Below, one piece after another: positions 17,023 through 25,444 of a stretch of DNA of 64,000 nucleotides. The position numbers and the translations under genes were made by a program. Below the pieces are notes generated by a model. That model worked only from the letters and a program-made list of their open reading frames with translations, searched no databases and was not told where the DNA came from. The stretch's first letter is position 1. Each line of letters opens with the position of its first letter. Location of the stretch: contig JAFWGQ010000047.1 in the NCBI GenBank assembly GCA_017512365.1, positions 52,016 to 116,015 on the forward strand. The letters run 5' to 3'. This stretch comes from Mogibacterium sp. Its GTDB lineage: Bacteria; Bacillota; Clostridia; Peptostreptococcales; Anaerovoracaceae.

Positions 17023-18537
17023 TCAGTCCCAGCCCTTTTTATCGAACTTTCTCATGGCATCTTCGGTGACGAGTGCGGAAAGGTCCGCGTATATCACGTC
17101 CTTGAGGATGTCCAGCTTGACCGGATCGGCAAGCTCGTCGTACAATCCGCAGCCGTATTTATACAGAATGCGGGCCATGTTCTCTTTTTTGTTCATCCTG
17201 CCGCCGAGCTCGCTTCTCATGATGTATGAGGTAAGTCCTCTGAAGAGCTCATACGGCTTGAGGCCGGTATCGTTCAGCATCCGCGTCACAGATTTCGAAA
17301 ATCCGCTGTCTCCGATATATCTCTCCACAGTTTTCGCAACGCCTCTCAGCCTCAGCATCTCCGCAGCGCTCAGATGGCCTGTCGAGATCACCTCGTAAGG
17401 GGCGTGAGACGCGTAGACATATCCGTATCTTTCGGCTTCCTCTCTCAGGGCGCTGCCCCTGCTCACGAATATAGGCTCGATATGGACAGGCATGCCCTCC
17501 GCCATGCCGAACGCCTTGTTGAACGAGCGAGCGAACATCGCCTCAGTCTCGAGCGGAAGTCCTGCCTTGACATGGATCTCCGTGCGGACGTTTCCCGCCT
17601 GAAGAAGCTTTGTGGTGTTGTACATAAGGCGGTAGATGTTCTCTTCTCTTCCGATGGCCGCCAGCACCTCGGCGTTCGTGCTTGCTATGTCTATGTTGAA
17701 TACTATCTGACCGCTTCTTGCCTCGGCCAGAAGCCTCAGGGTCTCTTCGTCCAGATCATCGCCGTTCACGTTGAACTCGAAGGTGGTGACGCCGTTGTCG
17801 TTGTTGATGATATATTCGAGTATCCTGTAGGCCCTCTCGCTGTTGTAGTTGAAGAAGCAGTCGAGGAAAACCACCCTTTCCACCTCGCAGGCGAGGAAGT
17901 ATCTGAGCTCCGTGCAGACTCTGCTGAGACTCAGCGATCTTACTCTCGCGTCAGGCAGATGCTGCGAATAGATCGTCCTGTCGGATGTTCCCCTTATGGT
18001 CTCGTAATATACGGTGCCCTTTCCGACCTCGAATCTGTCGTACGGGAACGGCAGCGCTTCCATGTCTATCGGCGCATCGTAAGGATTTACGACGACCTGA
18101 TCGTTATCCCTGTACGCAAGTCCCGGTATGTTCTCGTAATCGAACTCGTAGCTGAGAAGCGATTTGATGAAGCTGAACATCACCCTTTCGCCTTCTCCTC
18201 TAACGACATAATCCACAAAGAGATTCTCTTTCATGAATCTGCGCGTCTCGAATGAAACCTCAGAGCCTCCGAAGACTACGGCTATGCTCGGGACAGCCTT
18301 CTTTACCATCTCGGCGACGTGTCTGAGCCTGCCCTCGTTGAACCGGTCTGTATGGAAGTATACGATGTTGTACTGATCCGAGGCTATCTCTTCGAATATG
18401 TCTGTATAAAGATCGCTGCGTCCGAAGCTCTTCAGCCTGACCTCCATAGGAGAATCGGCGAGGACGCAGTACATGTATTTGAGCGCCATGTCGGTACGCA
18501 CTTCATCGGACTCTATGGTAGCTAATAACAGTTTCAT
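17023..18537 (-). CDS. B12-binding/radical-SAM-like protein lacking the Fe-S cysteines
   Basis: About 504 residues. Residues 1-135 look like the B12-binding domain found in the DUF4080 radical SAM group (YFHTDRFN, VVFGGSE, YVVRGEGE). Residues 170-400 look like a radical SAM barrel (YYETIRG, FLDCFFN, FEFNVNGDDLDEETL, FNIDIASTN). Where the family has RGCPFxCxYC, this protein reads RGTSDRTIYS: Thr184, Thr188 and Ser191 replace the three cysteines that hold the 4Fe-4S cluster. It therefore cannot bind the usual cluster and is likely a pseudoenzyme, perhaps a ligand or protein binder. ATG 18537 is preferred to the ATG 15 bp upstream because AAAGGA stands seven bases before it. It heads a trio with the TPR and GGDEF/EAL genes, 34 bp after argS. 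Confidence 0.75.
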   Translation of the reverse strand: MKLLLATIESDEVRTDMALKYMYCVLADSPMEVRLKSFGRSDLYTDIFEEIASDQYNIVYFHTDRFNEGRLRHVAEMVKKAVPSIAVVFGGSEVSFETRRFMKENLFVDYVVRGEGERVMFSFIKSLLSYEFDYENIPGLAYRDNDQVVVNPYDAPIDMEALPFPYDRFEVGKGTVYYETIRGTSDRTIYSQHLPDARVRSLSLSRVCTELRYFLACEVERVVFLDCFFNYNSERAYRILEYIINNDNGVTTFEFNVNGDDLDEETLRLLAEARSGQIVFNIDIASTNAEVLAAIGREENIYRLMYNTTKLLQAGNVRTEIHVKAGLPLETEAMFARSFNKAFGMAEGMPVHIEPIFVSRGSALREEAERYGYVYASHAPYEVISTGHLSAAEMLRLRGVAKTVERYIGDSGFSKSVTRMLNDTGLKPYELFRGLTSYIMRSELGGRMNKKENMARILYKYGCGLYDELADPVKLDILKDVIYADLSALVTEDAMRKFDKKGWD

Positions 18538-18571
18538 GTATGTTCCTTTCATCCTCTGTCAGAAGAAAACC

Positions 18572-20299
18572 TTACATCCTTTCCGGGGCCCTGATCCCCA
18601 GCAGTCCGAGGCAGTTTGCTATGACCGTCCTCGAGGCCTTCACCAGCGCGAGCTTGGCCCTTTTTTCGTCTTCGTTGTCTGTAAGGATATGCTCGTCATG
18701 ATAGAACTTGTTGAACGACTGCGCTATATCCACAAGGTGTCTTGTGAGTATCGACGGCTCGTACTTTTCGGCCGCCTCGACGACCACCTCCGGGACCCTG
18801 TATAAAAGCTTCACGAGAGCATAGGCGCTGTCGCTTTCAAGATAGCCCGGATCAATGTCTCCGAGAGAGTTTATGTCCGTTCCGCCGGCCTCGGCCTTTC
18901 TCAGGACGCTCGACGCTCTCGCGTGAGTGTACTGCACATAAGGACCTGTCTCTCCGTCGAAGTTCAGCACCTTGTCCCAGCTGAAGACATAATCCTTGAT
19001 TCTGTTGTTGGAAAGCTCCTGGAATATGACGGCGCCGATGCCGACTTCCTTCGACACCTCATCTATGTCCACGCCTTCAGTCTCCTTCTCGCGCATGATT
19101 TCGGCTGTCTTCTGTACAGCGGTGTTCAGAACGTCTTCGAGGAAGACGACCCTGCCCTCTCTTGTGGACATCATCTTTATATCGTCTCCGTCAGCCAGGC
19201 TCACGAGACCGAACGGCACATGGACGCAGTCCTTTTCCCACTCGTAGCCCATGAGCTCCAGCACTTTCTTCCACTGTCTGAAGTGGAGGTTCTGCTGGGA
19301 AGCGACCACATATATGCACTTGTAAAAGTCGTAGTGCTCCTTGCGGTACACGGCGGCTGCTATGTCCCTCGTGACATAGAGGCTCGATCCGTCGGACTTG
19401 GTGATCATGGCCGCCCCGAGATCATACATTTCAAGGTCTACGATCCGGGCGCCCTGCGATTCGACCAGCAGTCCCCTGTCCTGAAGTTCGTCTATGAACC
19501 TCGGCATCTTGTCCGAGTAAAAGCTCTCTCCGGCGTAGGAGTCGAAGCTGATGCCGAGCATGTCGTATACCCTGCTGAACTCCGCGAGCGAAAGTTCTCT
19601 GAACTTCTTCCAGAGTTCGACTTCTTCAGCTTCCCCGGCTTCGAGTCTCACGAATGTCTCCCTCGCCTCGTCCTCGAGCTCCGGATGCTCCTTAGCCTCC
19701 TCGTGGAACTTCGTATAGTAGGCAAGAAGGGATTTTATAGGATCCTGCGCGAGCTCCTCCTCGCTGCCCCATTTCCTGTACGCGACTATCATCTTGCCGA
19801 ACTGCGTCCCGTAATCGCCGAGGTGATTGATCCTCGTGACATCGTATCCCACAGCGTCATACAGCTTGTAAAGAGCGTTTCCTATGACCGTGCTTCTTAT
19901 GTGTCCTATGTGGAAAGGCTTGGCGATGTTAGGAGATGAATACTCGACGATGACCTTGCGCCCTTCGCCAATATCCGATCTGCCGTATTCCGGACCCTTT
20001 TCATTGACCTCTTCTACTACCTGGCCCGCGAAATAAGCCCTGTCGATGAAGAAATTGACATAGGCGTTAACGTTTTCGACCTTTGCGAAGCCTTCAGTTC
20101 CCCCGATCCTGTCCGCAATGTCCTGAGCGATCATCTGAGGCGCCTTCCGCAGCGTTTTGGCCAGCCTGAAGCACGGGAAGGCGTAGTCTCCCATCGTCTC
20201 GTCGGCAGGTATCTCTATGAGAGCCTTTATCTCATCACAGTTCAGTCCCAGGGACTCATCATATATCGCATTTGCTATCAATTCTTTGAAATCAGTCAT
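18572..20299 (-). CDS. argS: Arginyl-tRNA synthetase
   Basis: A 575-residue class I synthetase that charges tRNA-Arg. The N-terminal Arg-specific domain is followed by the HIGH-type signature (PNIAKPFHIGHIRS, near residue 125), the catalytic Rossmann fold, a KMSKS-region equivalent reading KMMSTREG and a C-terminal anticodon-binding DALR domain ending in LLGIRAPERM. Length and order match the bacterial enzyme. It is preceded by the mutS2 terminator, and the radical-SAM-like trio follows 34 bp downstream, so they may be partly cotranscribed. No T-box leader is visible in the roughly 65 bp upstream. Confidence 0.96.
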   Translation of the reverse strand: MTDFKELIANAIYDESLGLNCDEIKALIEIPADETMGDYAFPCFRLAKTLRKAPQMIAQDIADRIGGTEGFAKVENVNAYVNFFIDRAYFAGQVVEEVNEKGPEYGRSDIGEGRKVIVEYSSPNIAKPFHIGHIRSTVIGNALYKLYDAVGYDVTRINHLGDYGTQFGKMIVAYRKWGSEEELAQDPIKSLLAYYTKFHEEAKEHPELEDEARETFVRLEAGEAEEVELWKKFRELSLAEFSRVYDMLGISFDSYAGESFYSDKMPRFIDELQDRGLLVESQGARIVDLEMYDLGAAMITKSDGSSLYVTRDIAAAVYRKEHYDFYKCIYVVASQQNLHFRQWKKVLELMGYEWEKDCVHVPFGLVSLADGDDIKMMSTREGRVVFLEDVLNTAVQKTAEIMREKETEGVDIDEVSKEVGIGAVIFQELSNNRIKDYVFSWDKVLNFDGETGPYVQYTHARASSVLRKAEAGGTDINSLGDIDPGYLESDSAYALVKLLYRVPEVVVEAAEKYEPSILTRHLVDIAQSFNKFYHDEHILTDNEDEKRAKLALVKASRTVIANCLGLLGIRAPERM

Positions 20300-20365
20300 T
20301 GGTTTACCTGTAAATATTTATTGTATTAATTGAAAAAGCACACAAATTGACAAATTATTGTAACA

Positions 20366-20402
20366 CAAAAAGACGGCGTTTTCATCCATAGAACACCGTC
20401 TT
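20366..20402 (-). terminator. Terminator after mutS2
   Basis: Eleven-bp arms (AAGACGGTGTT with AACGCCGTCTT, one G-U pair) are followed by T residues on the leftward strand. It ends the ftsZ-zapA-mutS2 unit. The remaining roughly 60 bp up to argS hold AT-rich sequence, but I see no convincing promoter there. Confidence 0.8.
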
Positions 20403-20417
20403 AACAAAATATATATC

Positions 20418-22829
20418 TTATTTGCGTCCCCTGAGCTCTACTATCGTGCAGCCTTCGCCTCCGTCGTTGTACGGAGCCGACTTGTACGATTTGACGTGTC
20501 TGTTCCTTGCCAGCTCGGCTCTGAGGCCTTTTCTGAGTATGCCCTCGCCCCTTCCGTGGATTATATGTACGGTCACAAGGCCGGCCAGGAAAGCGTCGTC
20601 GATGTATTTGTTCATCAGGTCCGTCGCCTCATCGAGATCCTTGCCGATGAGGTTGATCTCAGGCCTTATGGTCTTCGACTTTCCGAACGACATATTGCCG
20701 TATTTCGACCTGTTCCTTTCCTTGTTGCCCTGCGGCTCGGACTCTGCTATCACCAGATCTTTGATATTGACATCGGTCTTTATGGATCCGAGCCTGATCC
20801 TGAGATTGCCCCTGGCGTCAGGCAGAGTCTCAACGTAGGCAATCTGATCAAGCCGGGTGTATTTTACCCTCATGCCTGTCTTTATGTCCGAAGGATCCGG
20901 CGTCTTGCCTGTCTGCACTGTCTCCGGCTTCGGAGCCTTCTCCGGCCTGAGCGCGGATTCAGCCTGTCTGAGCTTCTTTCTGCTCTCGGCAGCGCCGCCC
21001 GCTATATGGCCCTCGTTGAAGCCCGCGTCCTTCCTCCTGTGCTGTATCTCCCTGAGCTCCGCGGCGATATCGTCTATGGTGCCCTGAGCGTCTCTCAGCA
21101 TATTGCCGGCCTTTTTCCTGGCGTCCTCGACTATCTTTGCGGCCTCGGCCCTTGCCTCGGCGAGCTCCCTTTCGGCCTCGCTCACGGCTTCATGAGCCGC
21201 TTCCCTTTCTCTTCCGGCTTCCGCCAGCGCCGCTTCAGCCTCAGCCTGGTCGGCCTCTACTCTCGAAACGGCCTGCTCGAATTCAAGCTGTTCCTCTCCG
21301 AGAAGCTCTGACGCCCGTCTTATGATATCTCCGCTCAGACCGAGCTTTTCGGAGATCTCGAAAGCGTTCGACTTGCCCGGCAGACCGACCCTGAGCCTGT
21401 ATGTAGGCGAAAGGGTCTCGACGTTGAATTCCATGGAAGCGTTCTCGACGCCCGGAGTCGAAAGAGCGTATTTCTTGAGCTCGGTGTAGTGCGTGGTCGC
21501 GGCTATGAGGCATCCCGCCTCCTTGAGCCTCTCAAGCTCGGCTATGCCGAGAGCCGCTCCCTCCAGAGGATCCGTGCCCGCTCCGAGCTCATCCAGAAGC
21601 ACAAGGCTGCCCTCTCCCGCGTTTTTGAATATCTCTATGATGTTCTTCATGTGCGACGAGAACGTGCTGAGGCTCTGTTCTATGCTCTGCTCGTCTCCGA
21701 TGTCAGCAAATATTTCTTTCAGTACCGGCATCGAGCTTTTTTCGTCCGCCGGTATGTGAAGACCGCTCTGGGTCATCAGGCACAGCAGTCCTATGGTCTT
21801 GAGCGTTACAGTCTTGCCGCCTGTGTTCGGTCCCGTGATGAGAAGCGTCGTCCATTCCCTTCCGAGTTCGACGTTCACAGGCACCACCCTGTCATCCGGT
21901 ATCAGAGGATGTCTGCCGGACTTTATGTCTATGTATCCGTCTTCATTCAGACCCGGCTCCCTGCCGTCCATCATGACCGAAAGCCTGCCCTTTGCTCCTA
22001 TGAAATCGAGCTCAGTGAGCAGCTTCTGGTTGTTGTCGACAGCCTTTGCGTGCTCGCCGACCCTGCTGCTGAAGGCCTCGAGTATCTTCGTGATCTCGGC
22101 CTGCTCGTCGAGTTCGAGCTGTCTGAGCTCGTTGTTGAGATTGACCACGGCCTGCGGTTCCACGAAAAGCGTCGCTCCTGTCGACGACTGGTCGTGCACC
22201 ATCCCCGGGAAGAGGCTGATGTATTCCTTCTTGACCGGGATGACGTACCTGCCGTTGCGCATCGTTACTATAGCGTCCTGGAGGTGGGATCTCGCTGATG
22301 CCGAGCTTATCATCTTCTGGAGCCTTGACTTTATGAGGGCGTTTTTGTTGTTTATCTCGCGCCTTATTGCCCTGAGCTCAGGCGACGCGTTGTCCGACAT
22401 CTCATCTTCGCTGATGACCGCATCCGAAATGTCCTGTTCGAGCTTCGGAACAGGTTCAAGCAGACCTGCTATCTCAGGTATCAGCTCAAGTCCCTCGGGC
22501 ATCTCTTCCGACAGGAACTTTTTTACCGTACGCGCCGCGCTAAGAGCGCTCCTGACCTGCAGGAGTTCCCTCATGCTCAGTATCCTGCCCTTCAGCGCCA
22601 TGCCGGTCAGCGGGGTTATATCGCCCGTCTCGCCGACAGGTATGTTCCCCTTATACAGAATAACGGAAACCGCTTCTGAAGTTTCCGTTAAAGCGTCCTG
22701 TATCATGCGCATGTTCGTCATCGGGCTGAGCTCAGCTATCCTTTTCCTTGTGAGGGCCGAGCCCGCCTGCTGCGCAAGCAGGTCCGTTATTTTGTTGAAT
22801 TCGAGGAGTGTGAGTATTTTAGAGTTCAT
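20418..22829 (-). CDS. mutS2: MutS2 family ATPase with Smr nuclease domain
   Basis: An 803-residue protein with the usual MutS2 plan: N-terminal core, an ABC-type ATPase with Walker A GPNTGGKTVTLKT (near 335), Walker B LVLLDELGAGTDP, a long charged coiled coil (about 515-620), and a C-terminal Smr domain (INLIGKDLDEATD, VTVHIIHGRGEGILRKGLR). Bacillota MutS2 has been linked to recombination control and to rescue of collided ribosomes. It does not take part in mismatch repair. The ATG overlaps the end of zapA by 11 bp, so translation is coupled. Confidence 0.95.
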   Translation of the reverse strand: MNSKILTLLEFNKITDLLAQQAGSALTRKRIAELSPMTNMRMIQDALTETSEAVSVILYKGNIPVGETGDITPLTGMALKGRILSMRELLQVRSALSAARTVKKFLSEEMPEGLELIPEIAGLLEPVPKLEQDISDAVISEDEMSDNASPELRAIRREINNKNALIKSRLQKMISSASARSHLQDAIVTMRNGRYVIPVKKEYISLFPGMVHDQSSTGATLFVEPQAVVNLNNELRQLELDEQAEITKILEAFSSRVGEHAKAVDNNQKLLTELDFIGAKGRLSVMMDGREPGLNEDGYIDIKSGRHPLIPDDRVVPVNVELGREWTTLLITGPNTGGKTVTLKTIGLLCLMTQSGLHIPADEKSSMPVLKEIFADIGDEQSIEQSLSTFSSHMKNIIEIFKNAGEGSLVLLDELGAGTDPLEGAALGIAELERLKEAGCLIAATTHYTELKKYALSTPGVENASMEFNVETLSPTYRLRVGLPGKSNAFEISEKLGLSGDIIRRASELLGEEQLEFEQAVSRVEADQAEAEAALAEAGREREAAHEAVSEAERELAEARAEAAKIVEDARKKAGNMLRDAQGTIDDIAAELREIQHRRKDAGFNEGHIAGGAAESRKKLRQAESALRPEKAPKPETVQTGKTPDPSDIKTGMRVKYTRLDQIAYVETLPDARGNLRIRLGSIKTDVNIKDLVIAESEPQGNKERNRSKYGNMSFGKSKTIRPEINLIGKDLDEATDLMNKYIDDAFLAGLVTVHIIHGRGEGILRKGLRAELARNRHVKSYKSAPYNDGGEGCTIVELRGRK

Positions 22830-23301
22830 CGTCTGTTTTCAATCTTTTGATGGACCTGATTTCATTCTTGAGATTGACGTTCTCCATCTGCAAATCAAAG
22901 TACGCGTTCTCGTTTTCGACCAGCTTTTCCTGAAGCTTTCTGTAGTCTTCGGAGCTCTGCGTCTGTCTGTCGACCTCCGTGGACATCTTTTCCTTGAGGT
23001 CCGTCACCTGCTTCTTGGTCTGCTCCCACATCGCGATATAGTGCTTTACATCGTTGTCCAGCTGATAGTTCTCTGTCTGGAGCTTGAGCGTCATGTCCGT
23101 GTTGTCCATGAGCTTTTCTGCGATATTGAGTGCCGCGAGCACCGCCGCCTTGTAATTCGGATTGACATTCAGAGTTCTGCTGGTGCTCCTGATCTCCTCG
23201 TCGACCATCTTTGCGATCTCCTTGATGCGCTCCTCGCTCTTATCGCTCGAAAGCACATAACTGGATCCGCAGATAACTACATCGGCTCTGTTCTTTTCCA
23301 T
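22819..23301 (-). CDS. zapA: Cell division protein ZapA
   Basis: A 160-residue protein. Residues 1-80 match ZapA (NRADVVICGSSYVLSSDKSEE, IAKMVDEEI, VLAALNIAEKL), the small dimeric protein that cross-links FtsZ filaments. Residues 85-155 are an extended heptad-rich coiled coil, which makes it longer than the roughly 90-110 residues of many ZapA proteins. It lies in one transcription unit with ftsZ, the rRNA methyltransferase and mutS2, so FtsZ and its bundling factor are probably made together. Confidence 0.85.
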   Translation of the reverse strand: MEKNRADVVICGSSYVLSSDKSEERIKEIAKMVDEEIRSTSRTLNVNPNYKAAVLAALNIAEKLMDNTDMTLKLQTENYQLDNDVKHYIAMWEQTKKQVTDLKEKMSTEVDRQTQSSEDYRKLQEKLVENENAYFDLQMENVNLKNEIRSIKRLKTDDEL

Positions 23302-23328
23302 GTCCTACCTCGCATTGAATACTTTAGT

Positions 23329-24129
23329 TTATTGTCTGACAGCCTCATACATCAGTATGGCTGCCGCCGATGCGGCATTAAGGGATTCGACTCCGCCTTT
23401 CATCGGAAGAGTCACCCTCACATCGGCCATTTCCATGATCTCAGGCGATACGCCCCGGCTCTCGTTGCCGATGACCAGAGCTATGCCTTCCCTGAGGTTT
23501 TCCCGGTAATACGGTCTGCCGCCCTCTACCGCAGTGACCGCAAGTCTCCTGCCTGCCGTCATCTCCCTGAGTTCTTCAGTGTCCTTCACGGCTATGAACG
23601 GTATCGCGAACACCGTGCCCGCCGTGGCCCTGAGGACCTTCGGCGACCAGAGATCCGCCGTTCCGCTCATCGCGAGCACCGCTCCGTATCCTGCGGCCGC
23701 CGCAGTGCGCACGAGGGTGCCGAGGTTTCCCGGATCCTGTATGCGGTCGAGCACCAGAAGGTTCGATCCCGGCGGAAGAGCCCTGACCGTTTCAGCTCCG
23801 TATTCTCTCATCCTGACCACCGCCAGCATGCCTATGCCCTCGCCGGCATCGGTCAGCCTCTCGAACTCCCGGTCCGGGACAGCGCACAGTGTGATGTCAG
23901 GCGAACCGATGCAGGACTCTATCAGATCTGCAGTCCCGCTTCGCCTTTCGCTGAGCAGGCTCTCCGGCACCATTATGAAATCCACGTCGAGCCCTCTTTC
24001 GAGTATCTCCGTTACGAGATTCCTTCCCTCAGCGACAAAGCGTCTTTCCTCCGTGCGCCCCTTTCTGGTCTGAAGCTTTCTGACAAGCTTTGTCCTTCTG
24101 TTGCCAGGTGATTTTATCTGTACAAGCAT
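23329..24129 (-). CDS. TrmH/SpoU family RNA 2'-O-methyltransferase
   Basis: A 266-residue SPOUT methyltransferase. The N-terminal substrate-binding part (KLVRKLQTRKGRTEERRFVAEG) is followed by the knotted catalytic domain with motif 1 (LDRIQDPGNLGTLVRTAAAAG), motif 2 (LVIGNESRGVSPE) and motif 3 (LPMKGGVESLNAASAAAI). Arg and Asn residues of the active site are present. It probably methylates a ribose in 23S rRNA or tRNA, as in the RlmB/TsnR group. The exact target cannot be inferred. It lies between ftsZ and zapA with gaps of about 30 bp. Confidence 0.88.
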   Translation of the reverse strand: MLVQIKSPGNRRTKLVRKLQTRKGRTEERRFVAEGRNLVTEILERGLDVDFIMVPESLLSERRSGTADLIESCIGSPDITLCAVPDREFERLTDAGEGIGMLAVVRMREYGAETVRALPPGSNLLVLDRIQDPGNLGTLVRTAAAAGYGAVLAMSGTADLWSPKVLRATAGTVFAIPFIAVKDTEELREMTAGRRLAVTAVEGGRPYYRENLREGIALVIGNESRGVSPEIMEMADVRVTLPMKGGVESLNAASAAAILMYEAVRQ

Positions 24130-24159
24130 ATGCTCACGTTCCGCAAGCCATGAGGCTTT

Positions 24160-25305
24160 TTATTTGAGGAATTCAGGGATATCGAAGCTGTCAGGCTCGG
24201 ATGGGCCTGCGCTGTCGTTCTTGTCGAGCAGCTGATCGAGATCGACCTCTACAGCCTCGAGCCCGTCAACGGTGATCCTCTTTGCCGTAGCGAGAGTATC
24301 TCTTTCCGGCGGATTGAGGCTCACGCCCTTCATGCCTTCAGTACGTCCGCCGAAGTCCGTAGCGATTATGGTCACGGAGATCCTGTCCTTCATCTCTTCG
24401 CTGATAGTTGCACCGAAGATGATGTTCGCATCGGCATCCGCCTCGCCCTGCACTCTGTCTGCGATGGTGTTGATATCGAGCATTCCCATGTCGTAGCCGC
24501 CCGTAACATAGAGCAGTATCGACTTGGCGCCTTCGATGGATGTCTCAAGCAGCGGACTGTGGATAGCGTTCTGGATAGCCTGCTCGATCCTGTCTTCGCC
24601 CTCGCCGACGCCGACGCCCATGTGTGCCACTCCACGGCCCTCCATGACTGTCCTTACGTCCGCGAAGTCGACGTTTACGAGTCCGTATTCGCTGATCAGA
24701 TCGGATATGCCCTGTACGCCCTGTCTGAGAACATCATCAGCCATTGCGAATGCTTCGAGCATGGAAGTGTTCTTTTCGCTTGTGTCGATGAGTCTGTCAT
24801 TAGGGATCACGACAAGCGAGTCAACGAAGTTGCTGAGATACTGTATGCCCTTTGCGGCTCTGTTCCAGCGCTTCTTGCCCTCGAAAGTGAACGGTTTGGT
24901 AACTACCGCTACGGTAAGAGCGCCGCAGTCCATCGATGCCTTGGCGATGATCGGAGCAGCTCCCGTGCCGGTGCCTCCGCCCATGCCGGCGGTGATGAAT
25001 ACCATATCCGCGTCCTGGATATGCGAAATGATCTCGTCTATAGACTCTTCCGCAGCTCTCTGTCCGATCTCAGGATTGGCGCCTGCGCCTCTGCCTCCCG
25101 CGACTTTCTCTCCGAGCTGTATCTTGATCTCTGCCTTGCACTTCGCAAGAGCCTGTCTGTCTGTATTGACGCCGATGAATGTCACGCCCTGGAGTCCGGT
25201 GTCAACCATCCTGTTGATGGCATTGCATCCACCGCCGCCTACACCGATGACTTTGATGATCGCAGCGTTCTCCTGCACAGACACAAAGTCGGAAACAAAT
25301 TCCAT
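24160..25305 (-). CDS. ftsZ: Cell division GTPase FtsZ
   Basis: A 381-residue tubulin homologue that forms the Z ring. Visible are the N-terminal [16 protein letters not shown], the tubulin signature [12 protein letters not shown], the T7-loop region [11 protein letters not shown] and the C-terminal interaction peptide [10 protein letters not shown]. It has a perfect AGGAGG site at 25305. Upstream are 139 bp with a terminator for murG/ftsQ, so ftsZ has a separate promoter; a GATAAT with TG extension at 25350-25355 is the best but weak candidate. ftsA, usually just before ftsZ, is not here. Confidence 0.98.
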   Translation of the reverse strand: MEFVSDFVSVQENAAIIKVIGVGGGGCNAINRMVDTGLQGVTFIGVNTDRQALAKCKAEIKIQLGEKVAGGRGAGANPEIGQRAAEESIDEIISHIQDADMVFITAGMGGGTGTGAAPIIAKASMDCGALTVAVVTKPFTFEGKKRWNRAAKGIQYLSNFVDSLVVIPNDRLIDTSEKNTSMLEAFAMADDVLRQGVQGISDLISEYGLVNVDFADVRTVMEGRGVAHMGVGVGEGEDRIEQAIQNAIHSPLLETSIEGAKSILLYVTGGYDMGMLDINTIADRVQGEADADANIIFGATISEEMKDRISVTIIATDFGGRTEGMKGVSLNPPERDTLATAKRITVDGLEAVEVDLDQLLDKNDSAGPSEPDSFDIPEFLK

Positions 25306-25387
25306 ATATTAGTCCTCCTCAAAATAAACACATAAAAATATATAGTTATATTATCACACAAATCCCCCTTGTGCACCCGTTTTCATC

Positions 25388-25412
25388 AAAAAAACCACAA
25401 TATTTGGGGGTT
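25388..25412 (-). terminator. Possible terminator after murG/ftsQ
   Basis: A short imperfect stem (AACCCC with GTGGTT) is followed by seven T residues on the leftward strand, in the 139-bp gap between the fused gene and ftsZ. Weaker than the others in the window. Confidence 0.45.
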
Positions 25413-25444
25413 ATTTGCTTTACCTGACACAATTACTTGTAAAC

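Noticed and set aside
20300-20365. T-box or strong promoter before argS
   Set aside because: The gap is too short for a T-box, and no GGGTGG-type core or good -35/-10 pair was found.
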